Positions 28,635 to 38,318 are shown, counted from the stretch's first letter. The stretch: 64,000 nt of DNA from Alkalimonas sp. (GCF_020831925.1 NZ_JAFIFQ010000003.1:62001-126000); one strand, 5' to 3'. Numbers and translations: made by a program. The notes: a model not told the origin generated them from the sequence alone.

Positions 28635-29336
28635 TTAACCGAGACGCCGCACCAAGTCACTGACCCGGTCTAAAGAGCTTAAATGATGATAGATGGCATC
28701 GAGTGCATTCAGTTTGCGCAACTTCAAAAAGTCGCTGTCACTTAATGCCGCCAGTTTCTCCTGATCAATCACATGGAAGCCATTCAGAGCGCCTTGTTTT
28801 CCGCTGCTGTCGGTAAATTTTAGCGCTTCTTCTTTAAATAGGTCCAGTTGTTGCAGCAGGGTGGTTGTTTCCACACTGGCCACTTCGTGTGCCAATAAGT
28901 CTTGCAGAAATCTGGTCAGGCTTTGGTAAAACTCGGTCGGTTGTTTATTCTCATCAAAGATGGCCTGCCCTTCAGTGGTACTAACCAACTCAGAGTCTGG
29001 GTGCAGGCATACCATCCATTGATCATCCGTATTTTCAGCCCTGGCAATGCTAAATGGATAACTGCGCAATGATGCCGGCACATAGGCTGCATCCCATCGG
29101 CCCTGATGTAAGAACAGGTTTTGCTTTTCCAGCAAGCCAAAAACAGCAATGGGGCGGTATTGTTTACTTTGCTCTTCGTAGACAAAAAAGATCGGGTAGT
29201 GGGCTGAAACCTTGTTGAACTCGCCGAAAAAAACCGGGGTAAATTGCCGGTCTACCAGGTGTTCAATGGTCCCCTGTTGACGAATTTTAATAGCGCTGTG
29301 TTGCTCCGGGCTCACCGGTACTGGATTGTTAAACAT
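28635..29336 (-). CDS. SapC-family protein
   Basis: A 233-residue cytoplasmic-looking protein of the SapC family (Pfam PF07277 from memory): HYPIFFVYE, PIAVFGLLEKQNLFLHQGRW, YVPASLRSYPFSIA, then LTRFLQDLL and a C-terminal LNGFHVIDQEKLAALSDSDF followed by LRKLNALDAIYHHL. The biochemical role is unknown; the name comes from Campylobacter S-layer work. In Alteromonadales and Caulobacterales such genes often sit beside TonB receptors, flavin-dependent halogenases or 2OG/cupin-type oxygenases, and here it diverges from a TPR/2OG-oxygenase gene 3' of two receptors. AAGGAA lies 11 nt before the ATG. Confidence 0.85.
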   Translation of the reverse strand: MFNNPVPVSPEQHSAIKIRQQGTIEHLVDRQFTPVFFGEFNKVSAHYPIFFVYEEQSKQYRPIAVFGLLEKQNLFLHQGRWDAAYVPASLRSYPFSIARAENTDDQWMVCLHPDSELVSTTEGQAIFDENKQPTEFYQSLTRFLQDLLAHEVASVETTTLLQQLDLFKEEALKFTDSSGKQGALNGFHVIDQEKLAALSDSDFLKLRKLNALDAIYHHLSSLDRVSDLVRRLG

Positions 29337-29489
29337 GTGGGCTTGATTCCTTGTTAGCTATTCTTGTGTCGGTAACTTACTTGCCATCCGTTAAGCTGTC
29401 AACTGTGGTGCTGGTTAGGGCGTTTTACTTGGACCCTCAGCACAGTTGTGGTACATATAACGCCATTCCACATTAAGACCATCTGCATC

Positions 29490-30896
29490 ATGAGCGAGTT
29501 ATCAGCGTTAACACAACAGGCCAAACAGCTTAAGCAACAAAACCGGTATGAAGAAGCCATTGCTTTGTACAAACAAGCATGTTTGATATCACCACAGAAT
29601 CCGGTCACTGAACATAATTTAGCCGCAGCTTATGGTGACGCCGATTTGTTGCATGATGCCCGCTATCATGCTCGCATGGCGCTGCAACTTGGCTCTACCT
29701 ATGCCGCCACATGGTTGGTGCTTGCAAGAGCTGAGCAAGGGTTGCAGCATTTTGGGGCTGCTGAACAAGCTTATCGTAAGGTGCTGGCCATAGACCCGAC
29801 GCAAGCAGAGGCTCAGCTCGAGCTAGCTCAGCTGGTGTGGATGCAATCGGCCAATATTCAGGAAGCTGTAGCCACTTTAATTTCAACCATTAAACAACAT
29901 CCGGATAACCCGGTGCTTCGGCTTACTTTGGCACGTGTATTTGAAGGGGCGGGCGATGTTGCTGTTGGTTATAAGGTACTGGCGGATACTCTACTGTTCA
30001 TGGAAGATGAAGTATTACTTAGTACGGCCGCGCATCTTGCCTTGGATAATGGAGACTATGAGCAGGCTTTACTGCACGCAGAGCGTGCTTTTGCTTTCGC
30101 TCCGGAGTATGCGCCTGCTTTAATGGCTTATTGTTACGCGCTGATGGCCAATGAGCAGGCTGCCCAGGCCTTGCCGGTCATTGATAGCTATTTACAGCAG
30201 CAGCCAGATGACCAACTGGCATTGGCCGTCCAGGCAACAGCGCTCAGATTATGCGGAGATGAGCGCTATCAGGACTTATGCAATTACAAATCTATGGTTC
30301 AGGCTTATTCATTGCAGACCCCTCAGGGGTGGTCATCATTGCCGGACTATCTGACAGAACTCAAGCAGGCGGTTCGTCAGCATCACCATTTTAAAGCGCA
30401 TCCTTTTGGCCAGTCTGTTCGACACGGCAGTCAACAACCAAGCTTACTGCGCTTTAAAGATCCGGCTATCCAGGCCTTCCCACAAGCGATAGCACCGGCT
30501 ATTGAACAGTATTTGCAGCATATTGGTACTGATAAGCAGCATCCATTATCCAGACGCAACCAGCAAGATTGGCAATTTAATGGCATTTGGTCAGTCTTGT
30601 TGAAGTCGCAGGGTTTTCATAGCAACCATGTGCACTCTAAAGGCTGGATATCATCCGCCTGTTATCTGGAGTTGCCCAATACTGTGAAACAGGGCAATGT
30701 CGATGGCTGGTTAAAGTTTGGTGAGCCTGGGTTGGCTACTCAACCCAAGTTAGCTGTCGAACGTTATGTGAAGCCTGAGGTGGGCCAGTTGGTGCTATTT
30801 CCTTCGTACTTTTGGCATGGCACTGTGCCTTTTAGTAGCAGTGATTCCCGCATGACGATTGCTTTTGATCTGGTACCAAAGTCTTCATGCTGTTAA
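29490..30896 (+). CDS. TPR protein with C-terminal 2OG-Fe(II) oxygenase domain
   Basis: The protein (468 aa from ATG 29490) has about six tetratricopeptide repeats in residues 1-260 (for example NRYEEAIALYKQACLISPQNP, GAAEQAYRKVLAIDPTQAEA split over several helices). The C-terminal domain (about 290-465) has HSNHVHSKGWISSACYLELP, VGQLVLFPSYFWHGTVPF and DSRMTIAFDLVP, the putative 2OG-Fe(II) oxygenase pattern (PF13759) with metal His residues and the 2OG-binding Arg. It probably hydroxylates a protein or peptide; target unknown. A GTG at 29448 in frame is rejected since it lies in the putative promoter TTGGAC-N17-TACATA (29429-29457). It is divergent from the SapC gene. Confidence 0.85.
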   Translation: MSELSALTQQAKQLKQQNRYEEAIALYKQACLISPQNPVTEHNLAAAYGDADLLHDARYHARMALQLGSTYAATWLVLARAEQGLQHFGAAEQAYRKVLAIDPTQAEAQLELAQLVWMQSANIQEAVATLISTIKQHPDNPVLRLTLARVFEGAGDVAVGYKVLADTLLFMEDEVLLSTAAHLALDNGDYEQALLHAERAFAFAPEYAPALMAYCYALMANEQAAQALPVIDSYLQQQPDDQLALAVQATALRLCGDERYQDLCNYKSMVQAYSLQTPQGWSSLPDYLTELKQAVRQHHHFKAHPFGQSVRHGSQQPSLLRFKDPAIQAFPQAIAPAIEQYLQHIGTDKQHPLSRRNQQDWQFNGIWSVLLKSQGFHSNHVHSKGWISSACYLELPNTVKQGNVDGWLKFGEPGLATQPKLAVERYVKPEVGQLVLFPSYFWHGTVPFSSSDSRMTIAFDLVPKSSCC

Positions 30897-31240
30897 CCGC
30901 TTAAACTACAGTCTGCACATCGTTGTTCGGCTGGATCTCTCTCCAGCCGCTCTGCTTCTATTCTGTTCTCACAGTCACAGCAAATTCCGTAAAGCCCAAT
31001 CTCCATCTGACTTAATGCTGCTTGCACGGCTTCCAGTCGCTTGCTTGGGCCGCGCAACTCTGGTGTGTGCCAATGCAGCAGCAGCTCTGGCCAGCGAGGT
31101 AATGGCAATTGCTGTAACTTCAGGTGCAATTGTTGATAGTCCAGGCTAGGCTGGCCAGCCAGGACATTTGCAATGTGCTGCTGCAACTGTTGCTGTTCTT
31201 CCAGCAATCGAGTGCGTAATTGATTCAGGCGGATGGACAT
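30893..31240 (-). CDS. DksA/TraR-family C4 zinc-finger protein
   Basis: A 115-residue protein: an N-terminal helical, Gln-rich half (about 1-80) and a C-terminal four-cysteine finger, YGICCDCENRIEAERLERDP...RCADC, as in DksA. Family members bind the RNA polymerase secondary channel with ppGpp. I see no DxxDxA acidic tip between the helices, so it may not act like DksA itself. The stop shares the TTAA palindrome with the convergent TPR gene (30893-30896). Two inverted-repeat sites lie just upstream (31253-31312). Confidence 0.85.
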   Translation of the reverse strand: MSIRLNQLRTRLLEEQQQLQQHIANVLAGQPSLDYQQLHLKLQQLPLPRWPELLLHWHTPELRGPSKRLEAVQAALSQMEIGLYGICCDCENRIEAERLERDPAEQRCADCSLSG

Positions 31241-31252
31241 ACAACACCCTAG

Positions 31253-31312
31253 CTATGGTCATATGATGCAGTATGGCTTAGACCATAGCGGCATGATGTG
31301 ATGTACATCAAA
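31253..31312. promoter_or_regulatory. Inverted repeat and CRP-like site upstream of the DksA-like gene
   Basis: CTATGGTC (31253-31260) and GACCATAG (31281-31288) form an 8-bp inverted repeat 20 nt apart. Next to it TGTGA-N6-TCAAA (31297-31312) matches the CRP core TGTGA-N6-TCACA in 9 of 10 positions and includes the perfect palindrome TGATGTACATCA. Regulator identity and target direction are inference. Confidence 0.4.
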
Positions 31313-31479
31313 CCGCATGCACGTTTCGGTTAGAAGAGGCTTCTTAGAGGACACAAAAGCCTGCTCTGTGCCTGTGAGCAGACGATTAGCCTCTACTTTG
31401 CTGTAAAAGGGATAGTGCAAGCGCCGCTCTTCCGCTAGAATAATGGGTTCTGTCCCAACGCATTCGATGAGGTATTCCA

Positions 31480-31599
31480 GTGGCTGACGAGAATTTTAAA
31501 GAGAGTTTTAATTTGACACAGTTTTTGGCTTTTCTGGCGGTATTTGTGGTCTTGTTGTTGCAGGGGCCTATTGTGCGCTGGCTTCAGATTGTGGGTTAA
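31480..31599 (+). CDS. 39-residue single-pass membrane microprotein
   Basis: A GTG at 31480 opens a 39-codon frame ending TAA at 31597. GAGG lies 7 nt upstream of the start. The product reads MADENFKESFNLTQ, then a 17-18-residue hydrophobic helix (FLAFLAVFVVLLLQ), then GPIVRWLQIVG. The charged N-terminus, one helix and short basic tail look like a real small inner-membrane protein and not random sequence. I do not recognise a family. It precedes apt by 46 nt and could be co-transcribed with it. It is too short for standard gene callers, so its absence from annotations would not be surprising. Confidence 0.6.
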   Translation: MADENFKESFNLTQFLAFLAVFVVLLLQGPIVRWLQIVG

Positions 31600-31645
31600 C
31601 GCCGGTTTTTTATAAAGCAAAACTGATACAGGATACCATTTACTC

Positions 31646-32194
31646 ATGACCAATCCCGTCCTTAGTGAGCAACTAAAACAAGTCATTAAGACAGTCCCTG
31701 ATTACCCCAAGCCAGGCATTCTATTTCGTGATGTTACCAGCCTGATGCAGGATGGCCCCGCCTTTGCCAAAGTTATCGATGCACTGAAGCAGCATTTTGC
31801 AAACCATGGCATCAATAAGGTGGTTGGTACAGAGTCACGCGGTTTCATTTTTGGTGCCCCTTTGGCCTATGCGCTGGGGGTGGCTTTTGTGCCGGTACGT
31901 AAAAAAGGCAAGTTACCACGCGAGCGCATATCGCAAAGTTATCAGCTGGAATATGGCGAGGATATCCTGGAACTTCATATGGATGCCATTCATCAGGGCG
32001 ACAAAGTCCTGATGGTTGATGATTTACTGGCAACCGGCGGTACCATTGAAGCAACGACACAGCTTATTCGTCGTCTGGGTGGCGAGGTGACACATGCGGC
32101 TTTTGTGATTGCGTTGCCTGAGCTTGGCGGGATACAGCGGCTGGAAAAGTTAGGCCTCGAAGTGCTGTCTTTAGTCGATTATGATGGTCATTAA
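31646..32194 (+). CDS. apt: Adenine phosphoribosyltransferase
   Basis: Apt salvages adenine with PRPP to AMP. The 182-residue protein matches E. coli Apt (183). It begins with [17 protein letters not shown], has [17 protein letters not shown] and [16 protein letters not shown], and carries the PRPP loop [17 protein letters not shown]. The ribosome-binding site at 31646 is weak, which would fit coupling to the microprotein upstream. It heads the conserved apt-dnaX-ybaB-recR-htpG-adk order known from E. coli. Confidence 0.97.
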   Translation: MTNPVLSEQLKQVIKTVPDYPKPGILFRDVTSLMQDGPAFAKVIDALKQHFANHGINKVVGTESRGFIFGAPLAYALGVAFVPVRKKGKLPRERISQSYQLEYGEDILELHMDAIHQGDKVLMVDDLLATGGTIEATTQLIRRLGGEVTHAAFVIALPELGGIQRLEKLGLEVLSLVDYDGH

Positions 32195-32280
32195 TCCTTT
32201 GGGGTTGCAACGCTGCCCGTGCCTTTTCGCAGGCAGCTTAGATTCCGCAAGCCAAAGATGATCATGAACAAGGAGTAAGC

Positions 32281-34350
32281 ATGAGCTACCAGGTGCTGGC
32301 ACGAAAATGGCGGCCTCAGCAGTTTAGTCAACTGTTGGGGCAGCAGCATGTCAAGTCAGCCTTAAGCAATGCGCTTAGCTCCGATCGTTTGCACCATGCC
32401 TATTTGTTTACCGGCACACGTGGAGTTGGTAAAACTACCATAGCGCGTATTTTTGCCAAAAGCCTGAACTGCGAGCTGGGGGTGACAGCAACGCCTTGCG
32501 GCCAGTGCAGCAGTTGCCTTGAAATCGAAGCCGGTCGCTTTGTCGATTTGTTGGAAATCGATGCGGCTTCCCGAACTAAAGTAGAAGATACTCGCGATCT
32601 GCTGGATAACGTCCAATACGCGCCAACGCGTGGTCGTTTCAAAGTGTATTTGATTGACGAAGTGCACATGCTGTCCCGGCATAGCTTTAATGCTCTGCTC
32701 AAAACGCTGGAAGAACCACCACCGCATGTGAAGTTTTTGCTGGCGACGACCGATCCGCAAAAGCTTCCGGTCACTGTCTTATCACGCTGCCTGCAATTTA
32801 GTCTAAAGGCTTTAACAGAAGCTGAGTTGCAACAGCAATTGACCATGGTACTGCAGCAAGAACAGGTAGCCGCCGAGCAAGAGGCGTTGGCCCTGTTAGC
32901 CAAAGCAGCACGGGGTAGTGTGCGTGATGCGCTCAGTTTAACTGACCAAGCCATCGCCCAAACCAATGGCCACATTACTGCTACAGCGGTTCGCGATATG
33001 CTTGGGTTATTGCCACAGCACTGGGGGCAAAACTTACTGCAAGCTGTAATACAACAGGATGTGGTGGGAATGCGACAGCAGTTGGATGCCTTGATGTTGC
33101 AAACCAGTCAGCCCAGTCAATTGATCGATGATATGCTGGCGTTACTGCATTTTGCTGCCATTTGTCAGTTTCAGCCTGATGCTGCAGAGCTTGCAGGCGA
33201 GCAGGCTGTTTTTGTTGCTGAGCTGGCTGCCAGTCAAGAGGCCGAATCATTGCAGCTATACTACCAGCTGTTGATCAGCGGGAAACGAGAGCTGCCTTAT
33301 GCGCCGGATATTCGCAGTGGCCTTGAAATGGCATTATTGAGGGCTTTGTTGTTTGTACCTCAGTCTGCTGATGCGTCTTCCTCAGCACCATCGGGCACAA
33401 GTGGGCAACAACGGCCAAGAGTACAAGCGTCAAAGCAGACGCTATTGGCGCAACCAGCATCCGAGGCAGCAGCGAGAAGTTCGCTTGCACATACGGCGTC
33501 TCCCGCCTCAGCTGCAACTCAGCCTGATATCGAATTTCAGCAGACTTTGGAATCAACGCCAGCAGTAGAATCCATGCTCGAACAAGAACCTGAGCTGACC
33601 AGGGCGTCAGAGCAGCCAGTATTCCCAGAGTTGCAGGCTCAGCCTGAGTCTCCGCAGATGGATCCAATTACCGCCAGCATTATTGCCAGGCGTGGGGTGC
33701 AAGCCGTGGCCGCAGGCAACAGTGCAGCTGCCGCTGAGGTTCAAAGTAAAGCCAAGAGTACAGCTTTGCCTGCATCAAGTTCTGAGCCAGATATGGCAGA
33801 TAAGCTCTCCATGTCTGCACCTGTTTTGAACAACCAGCACATGGCTGCTTCGATACCGCCTGCATCCGAGCTGGTGACAAAGGACAGCACAGCAAAAAAG
33901 TCTGAGCGCCCAAGGGCGCAGCAATTGCTAGGTCAGCCGCTGGATGCTGCCGGTTTTCATTATCGAGCGGCACACGAGATTGATGATTGGGCTGCGCTTA
34001 TCGAACAGGTGAATGCAACTGGCTTGTATCGATTGTTTCTGCTGCACTCAGTCCCAAGTGTAGCGGGCAGTTGTGTTCAGCTAACCGTCGCTAGTTCAGA
34101 GCAGCACCTGGAAACGGATGAGTTTCGCCATCGTATTGAGCAATTGGTGTTGGCTGCATTCCCTGCTGCGATCGAAGTGCAAATCGTCTATCAGGCCGAA
34201 GTGACAGGCTGCCCACGCGATATCCAGCTACAACTGGACCAGGCGCGACGCAACTATGTGCAACACGTTATGGCCGAAGATCCTGTTCTTTTAACGATAC
34301 GACAGAATCTAATGGCTGAGTTTATCGACGACAGTCTGGTGGTTAATTAA
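32281..34350 (+). CDS. dnaX: DNA polymerase III subunits tau and gamma
   Basis: Full-length tau is 689 residues: AAA+ domain with Walker A GTRGVGKTTIARIFAK (about 45-60), a four-Cys zinc module between (CELGV...CGQCSSC), DEVHML (Walker B), the sensor regions and lid, a low-complexity Ala/Ser/Gln/Pro linker (about 365-540) and a C-terminal tau domain binding DnaE and DnaB. An A-AAA-AAG slippery site at codons 538-540 lets a -1 shift read one Val and then TGA, giving a 541-residue gamma. AAGGAG precedes the ATG. Clamp loading and coordination of leading and lagging polymerases are its roles. Confidence 0.97.
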   Translation: MSYQVLARKWRPQQFSQLLGQQHVKSALSNALSSDRLHHAYLFTGTRGVGKTTIARIFAKSLNCELGVTATPCGQCSSCLEIEAGRFVDLLEIDAASRTKVEDTRDLLDNVQYAPTRGRFKVYLIDEVHMLSRHSFNALLKTLEEPPPHVKFLLATTDPQKLPVTVLSRCLQFSLKALTEAELQQQLTMVLQQEQVAAEQEALALLAKAARGSVRDALSLTDQAIAQTNGHITATAVRDMLGLLPQHWGQNLLQAVIQQDVVGMRQQLDALMLQTSQPSQLIDDMLALLHFAAICQFQPDAAELAGEQAVFVAELAASQEAESLQLYYQLLISGKRELPYAPDIRSGLEMALLRALLFVPQSADASSSAPSGTSGQQRPRVQASKQTLLAQPASEAAARSSLAHTASPASAATQPDIEFQQTLESTPAVESMLEQEPELTRASEQPVFPELQAQPESPQMDPITASIIARRGVQAVAAGNSAAAAEVQSKAKSTALPASSSEPDMADKLSMSAPVLNNQHMAASIPPASELVTKDSTAKKSERPRAQQLLGQPLDAAGFHYRAAHEIDDWAALIEQVNATGLYRLFLLHSVPSVAGSCVQLTVASSEQHLETDEFRHRIEQLVLAAFPAAIEVQIVYQAEVTGCPRDIQLQLDQARRNYVQHVMAEDPVLLTIRQNLMAEFIDDSLVVN
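33881..33919 (+). promoter_or_regulatory. dnaX programmed -1 ribosomal frameshift cassette
   Basis: AGGA (33881-33884, internal Shine-Dalgarno-like), 9 nt, the heptamer A-AAA-AAG in frame (33894-33900), 5 nt, then a stem GCGCC (33906-33910), CAAG loop and GGCGC (33915-33919). After a -1 slip the next codons are GTC and TGA (33903-33905). All three elements match the E. coli dnaX design in kind and spacing. Confidence 0.85.
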
Positions 34351-34370
34351 ATTCATTTTGTGTATGCTGG

Positions 34371-34389
34371 CGCCCATTGCCAATGGGCG
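34371..34389 (+). repeat. Hairpin between dnaX and ybaB
   Basis: CGCCCAT (34371-34377) and ATGGGCG (34383-34389) form a 7-bp stem with a 5-nt loop and no T-run, so it is more likely an mRNA processing or stability element than a terminator. Confidence 0.4.
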
Positions 34390-34415
34390 AACAGCCACGA
34401 TTAAGGAGATAAGCC

Positions 34416-34742
34416 ATGTTTAAAGGTGGTATGGGTAACATGATGAAGCAGGCGCAAGCCATGCAGGAAAAAATGCAGAAAGTGCAGCAGGAAATTGCCA
34501 ATATGGAAGTCACTGGCGAATCCGGTGCTGGCATGGTCAAAGTCACCATGACAGGCTCACATCAGGTCAAGCGTGTGCATCTGGATGACAGTTTGATGGC
34601 AGACGACAAAGAAATGTTGGAAGATTTGGTGGCGGCAGCTATCAATGATGCGGTGCGTCGGGTTGAAGAAACCAACCGTGAAATGATGGCGCAGGTTGCA
34701 GGTGGCATGCAATTGCCTCCTGGATTTAAGATGCCGTTTTAA
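34416..34742 (+). CDS. ybaB: YbaB/EbfC nucleoid-associated protein
   Basis: A 108-residue dimeric DNA-binding protein (E. coli YbaB 109). Landmarks: [20 protein letters not shown] at the N-terminus, [17 protein letters not shown] in the central sheet, [17 protein letters not shown] and a Met/Gly-rich tail with LPPGFKMPF. It has a strong AAGGAGATAAGCC before the ATG. The conserved place between dnaX and recR links it to replication and repair, although its exact role is not settled. Confidence 0.96.
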   Translation: MFKGGMGNMMKQAQAMQEKMQKVQQEIANMEVTGESGAGMVKVTMTGSHQVKRVHLDDSLMADDKEMLEDLVAAAINDAVRRVEETNREMMAQVAGGMQLPPGFKMPF

Positions 34743-34756
34743 GCCAGGCAACTTCT

Positions 34757-35359
34757 ATGACTGCCAATACGCCTTTGCTGCAGCAACTGATTGATGCGTT
34801 AAAAGCGCTGCCTGGGGTCGGGCCTAAAACAGCCCAGCGCATGGCATTTCAACTGTTGGAGCGTAACAGGGAAGGTGGCCGCAAACTGGGTACGGCTTTG
34901 CTGAATGCGATGGAGCATATTGGCCAATGCCAGAGTTGCCGTACGTTTTCCGAGCAGGAACTCTGTGCTATCTGCAGTGATCCATCGCGCAGTCAGTCGC
35001 CTTTGCTCTGTGTGGTTGGCTCTTCGGCAGACTTGCAGGCAATAGAGCAAACCGGTCAGTTTGATGGCCGCTACTTCGTATTGATGGGCCAACTGTCGCC
35101 ACTGGATGGCATTGGCCCCGTGGAGCTGGGGCTGGATCGTTTGGAGCAGCAGTTGGCGAAAGGAGATGTCGAGGAAGTGATCCTCGCGACCAACCCTACC
35201 ATGGAAGGGGAGGCAACGGCTTACTATATTGCTGAGTTGTGCCATCGGCAGCAGATCAGCGTCTCCCGTTTAGCGCAGGGTGTGCCTGTTGGTGGCGAGC
35301 TGGAATATCTGGATGGCTCGACTTTGTCTCATGCCTTTAGTGGTCGAAAACGTTTCTAA
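34757..35359 (+). CDS. recR: Recombination protein RecR
   Basis: RecR works with RecO and RecF to load RecA at gaps. The 200 residues (E. coli 201) include the N-terminal HhH ([17 protein letters not shown]), a four-Cys zinc finger ([16 protein letters not shown]), a Toprim domain ([32 protein letters not shown]) and the C-terminal [17 protein letters not shown] segment. It starts 14 nt after ybaB. Confidence 0.97.
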   Translation: MTANTPLLQQLIDALKALPGVGPKTAQRMAFQLLERNREGGRKLGTALLNAMEHIGQCQSCRTFSEQELCAICSDPSRSQSPLLCVVGSSADLQAIEQTGQFDGRYFVLMGQLSPLDGIGPVELGLDRLEQQLAKGDVEEVILATNPTMEGEATAYYIAELCHRQQISVSRLAQGVPVGGELEYLDGSTLSHAFSGRKRF

Positions 35360-35361
35360 CG

Positions 35362-35390
35362 CTTGAAATTTTCAGCTTTCCTCCCCATAT
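35362..35390 (+). promoter_or_regulatory. Sigma-32 heat-shock promoter of htpG
   Basis: CTTGAAA (35362-35368), 14-bp spacer, CCCCATAT (35383-35390). This is a near-perfect match to the sigma-32 consensus (CTTGAA, 13-15 bp, CCCCATNT) and stands directly upstream of a chaperone gene. Confidence 0.85.
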
Positions 35391-35405
35391 AAATAGCATC
35401 CTAAC

Positions 35406-35461
35406 GCCGGCTGGTCCGGCATTGCTTAAAGCTTGCCGGCATGGCGCTGGCTGCGGCAAGC
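35406..35461 (+). repeat. Two hairpins in the htpG 5' leader
   Basis: GCCGG-CTGGT-CCGGC (35406-35420) and GCTTGCCG (35431-35438) with CGGCAAGC (35454-35461). They do not overlap the AAAGAGG ribosome-binding site (35484-35490) and may stabilise the mRNA or act in a leader switch. Confidence 0.5.
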
Positions 35462-35501
35462 AGTATCTATTCACTACATCATTAAAGAGGATTTTGTTGC
35501 T

Positions 35502-37424
35502 ATGGCTGAGACCGCAAATAAGCAAACGCATGGCTTTCAGGCCGAGGTAAAGCAGTTACTTCACCTGATGATCCACTCGCTGTATTCCAATAAAGAAATT
35601 TTTCTGCGTGAGCTGGTATCCAACGCATCCGATGCTGCGGATAAGTTGCGTTTTCTTGCATTATCCGAGCCTGGTTTGTATGGCGATGATGGCGAGTTGC
35701 GGGTTCGTATCAGTATGGATAAAGATGCGAAAACGCTGACCATCAGCGACAACGGCATCGGTATGACCGAGCAGGAAGTCAAAGACAACCTGGGTACCAT
35801 TGCCAAGTCTGGCACCAAAGAGTTTTTCTCGCAATTATCTGGCGATCAAAGTAAAGATGCCACGCTGATTGGTCAATTTGGCGTCGGCTTTTATTCGGCT
35901 TTTATCGTGGCAGACAAAGTCACGGTGCGTACCTTAAAAGCCGGTGCAGCTGCTGATCAAGCGGTGGAGTGGGAGTCGGCTGGTGAAGGCGAGTACAGCC
36001 TGGCGTCATGTAAGAAAGAGGGCCGTGGTACCGATATTATTTTGCATCTGCGCGAAGGTGAAGATGAGTTCCTGGAAAAATACCGGGTGCAGTCTGTCAT
36101 TACCAAATACTCCGATCACATCAGCATCCCGGTTGAAATGTGGCAGGATGAACAGCCAGAGCAAAAGGGTGAAACCGACGACGAGACGATTCCGGCAGTA
36201 CCTGGACAGTGGCAAGCGATTAACAAAGCCACAGCACTCTGGACTCGCGATAAATCGGACATCAGCGACGAAGAGTACCAGGAATTCTATAAGCATATTT
36301 CTCATGACTGGACTGAGCCACTCAGCTGGAGTCACAACAAGGTTGAAGGCAGTAATAATTATACCAGCTTGCTGTATATTCCGAAAAAAGCACCCTTTGA
36401 TTTATGGAACCGCGAAGCTCGCCATGGTTTGAAGTTGTATGTGCAGCGTGTCTTTATCATGGACGATGCTGAAGAGTTTATGCCGAGCTATCTGCGCTTT
36501 TTCAAAGGTTTGCTCGATTCCAGCGATTTACCGCTGAACGTCTCGCGCGAAATCCTGCAAGATACCAAAGCCACCCAGGCGCTGCGCAAAGGTTGTACCA
36601 GCCGGGCACTGAAGATGCTGGAAAAACTGGCCAAAGATAGTGAGCAATACCAGCTGTTTTGGACTGAGTTTGGTCAGGTCCTGAAAGAAGGTCCTGCGGA
36701 AGATATGGTCAACAAAGAGAAAATTGCTGCTTTGTTGCGCTTTGCATCAACCCACAACGACGATGGCAGCCAGAATGTTTCCCTCAGCGATTACCTGGGG
36801 CGAATGAAAGAAGGTCAGGAGGAAATCTACTTCCTGGTGGCTGATAACTATGCAGCTGCCAAGCACAGCCCGCATTTGGAAGTGTTCCGCAAGAAAGGCA
36901 TTGAAGTCCTGTTGCTATCGGATCGCATCGATGAGTGGCTGATGCAGCATCTCACTGAGTTTGAGCAGAAGAAGTTCCGCTCAGTCGCCAAAGGTGGGCT
37001 GGATTTATCCAAATTGGATGATGAAGCCGATAAAGCAGCGCAAAAGCAATCGGAAGAAGCCTTTGCCAGCACGGTTGAGCGCTTTAAAACTGCTTTGGGT
37101 GAACAGGTGAAAGAAGTTAAAGTCAGTCATCGTTTAACCGACAGCCCGGCTTGCGTTGTGACCGACGAGTTCGATATGAGCACTCAAATGATGAAACTGA
37201 TGGAGTCGGTTGGTCAGAAAGTACCGGAAGTAAAACCGATTTTTGAAATCAACTCCGAGCATGAGCTGGTAAAACACATCGCTGATGAGCAGGATGAAAG
37301 TCGTTTCAAAGAGTGGGCGGAAGTACTGCTTGAACAGGCTTTGCTGGCAGAGCGGGGTAGTTTGAAGAATCCGGCTACTTTTGTCGGCCGACTGAACAAG
37401 CTGTTGTTGTCGCTCACCAGGTAA
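35502..37424 (+). CDS. htpG: Chaperone HtpG (bacterial Hsp90)
   Basis: The 640-residue protein (E. coli 624) begins [20 protein letters not shown] and has the GHKL ATPase domain with [16 protein letters not shown] (Glu and Asn of the N-box), DNGIGMT (G1) and [12 protein letters not shown] (G2), then middle-domain [14 protein letters not shown] and the C-terminal dimerisation domain. ATG 35502 is chosen because 23 upstream residues in the open frame are unconserved and cover the leader hairpins. The sigma-32 promoter and a strong terminator bracket it, so it is a separate heat-shock unit within the recR-adk neighbourhood. Confidence 0.97.
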   Translation: MAETANKQTHGFQAEVKQLLHLMIHSLYSNKEIFLRELVSNASDAADKLRFLALSEPGLYGDDGELRVRISMDKDAKTLTISDNGIGMTEQEVKDNLGTIAKSGTKEFFSQLSGDQSKDATLIGQFGVGFYSAFIVADKVTVRTLKAGAAADQAVEWESAGEGEYSLASCKKEGRGTDIILHLREGEDEFLEKYRVQSVITKYSDHISIPVEMWQDEQPEQKGETDDETIPAVPGQWQAINKATALWTRDKSDISDEEYQEFYKHISHDWTEPLSWSHNKVEGSNNYTSLLYIPKKAPFDLWNREARHGLKLYVQRVFIMDDAEEFMPSYLRFFKGLLDSSDLPLNVSREILQDTKATQALRKGCTSRALKMLEKLAKDSEQYQLFWTEFGQVLKEGPAEDMVNKEKIAALLRFASTHNDDGSQNVSLSDYLGRMKEGQEEIYFLVADNYAAAKHSPHLEVFRKKGIEVLLLSDRIDEWLMQHLTEFEQKKFRSVAKGGLDLSKLDDEADKAAQKQSEEAFASTVERFKTALGEQVKEVKVSHRLTDSPACVVTDEFDMSTQMMKLMESVGQKVPEVKPIFEINSEHELVKHIADEQDESRFKEWAEVLLEQALLAERGSLKNPATFVGRLNKLLLSLTR

Positions 37425-37466
37425 AACAGCACCCGCAAGTCGCGACTAAAGTCTAAGCACACTGAG

Positions 37467-37498
37467 AAAACACCAGCAAACCAGCTGGTGTTTTTTTA
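37467..37498 (+). terminator. Intrinsic terminator of htpG
   Basis: GAAAACACCAGC, short loop with CAAACCA, GCTGGTGTTTTTTTT. An 8-bp or longer stem with an eight-T run. Confidence 0.85.
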
Positions 37499-37646
37499 CA
37501 GAGCTTAGCTTTAGGCATTGCAATCACTACTACCAAAGGCGGGTGCAACCAGCGCCAGCTGTCAGATGCGGACAAAATTCTTGTTTCAATGCCATCATTG
37601 TGTAAAGATCCAGACCGTCCATATTTGAAAAATTTAGAACACATGA

Positions 37647-38300
<654 letters not shown>

Positions 38301-38318
38301 ACCATTGCGTCTGATTAC

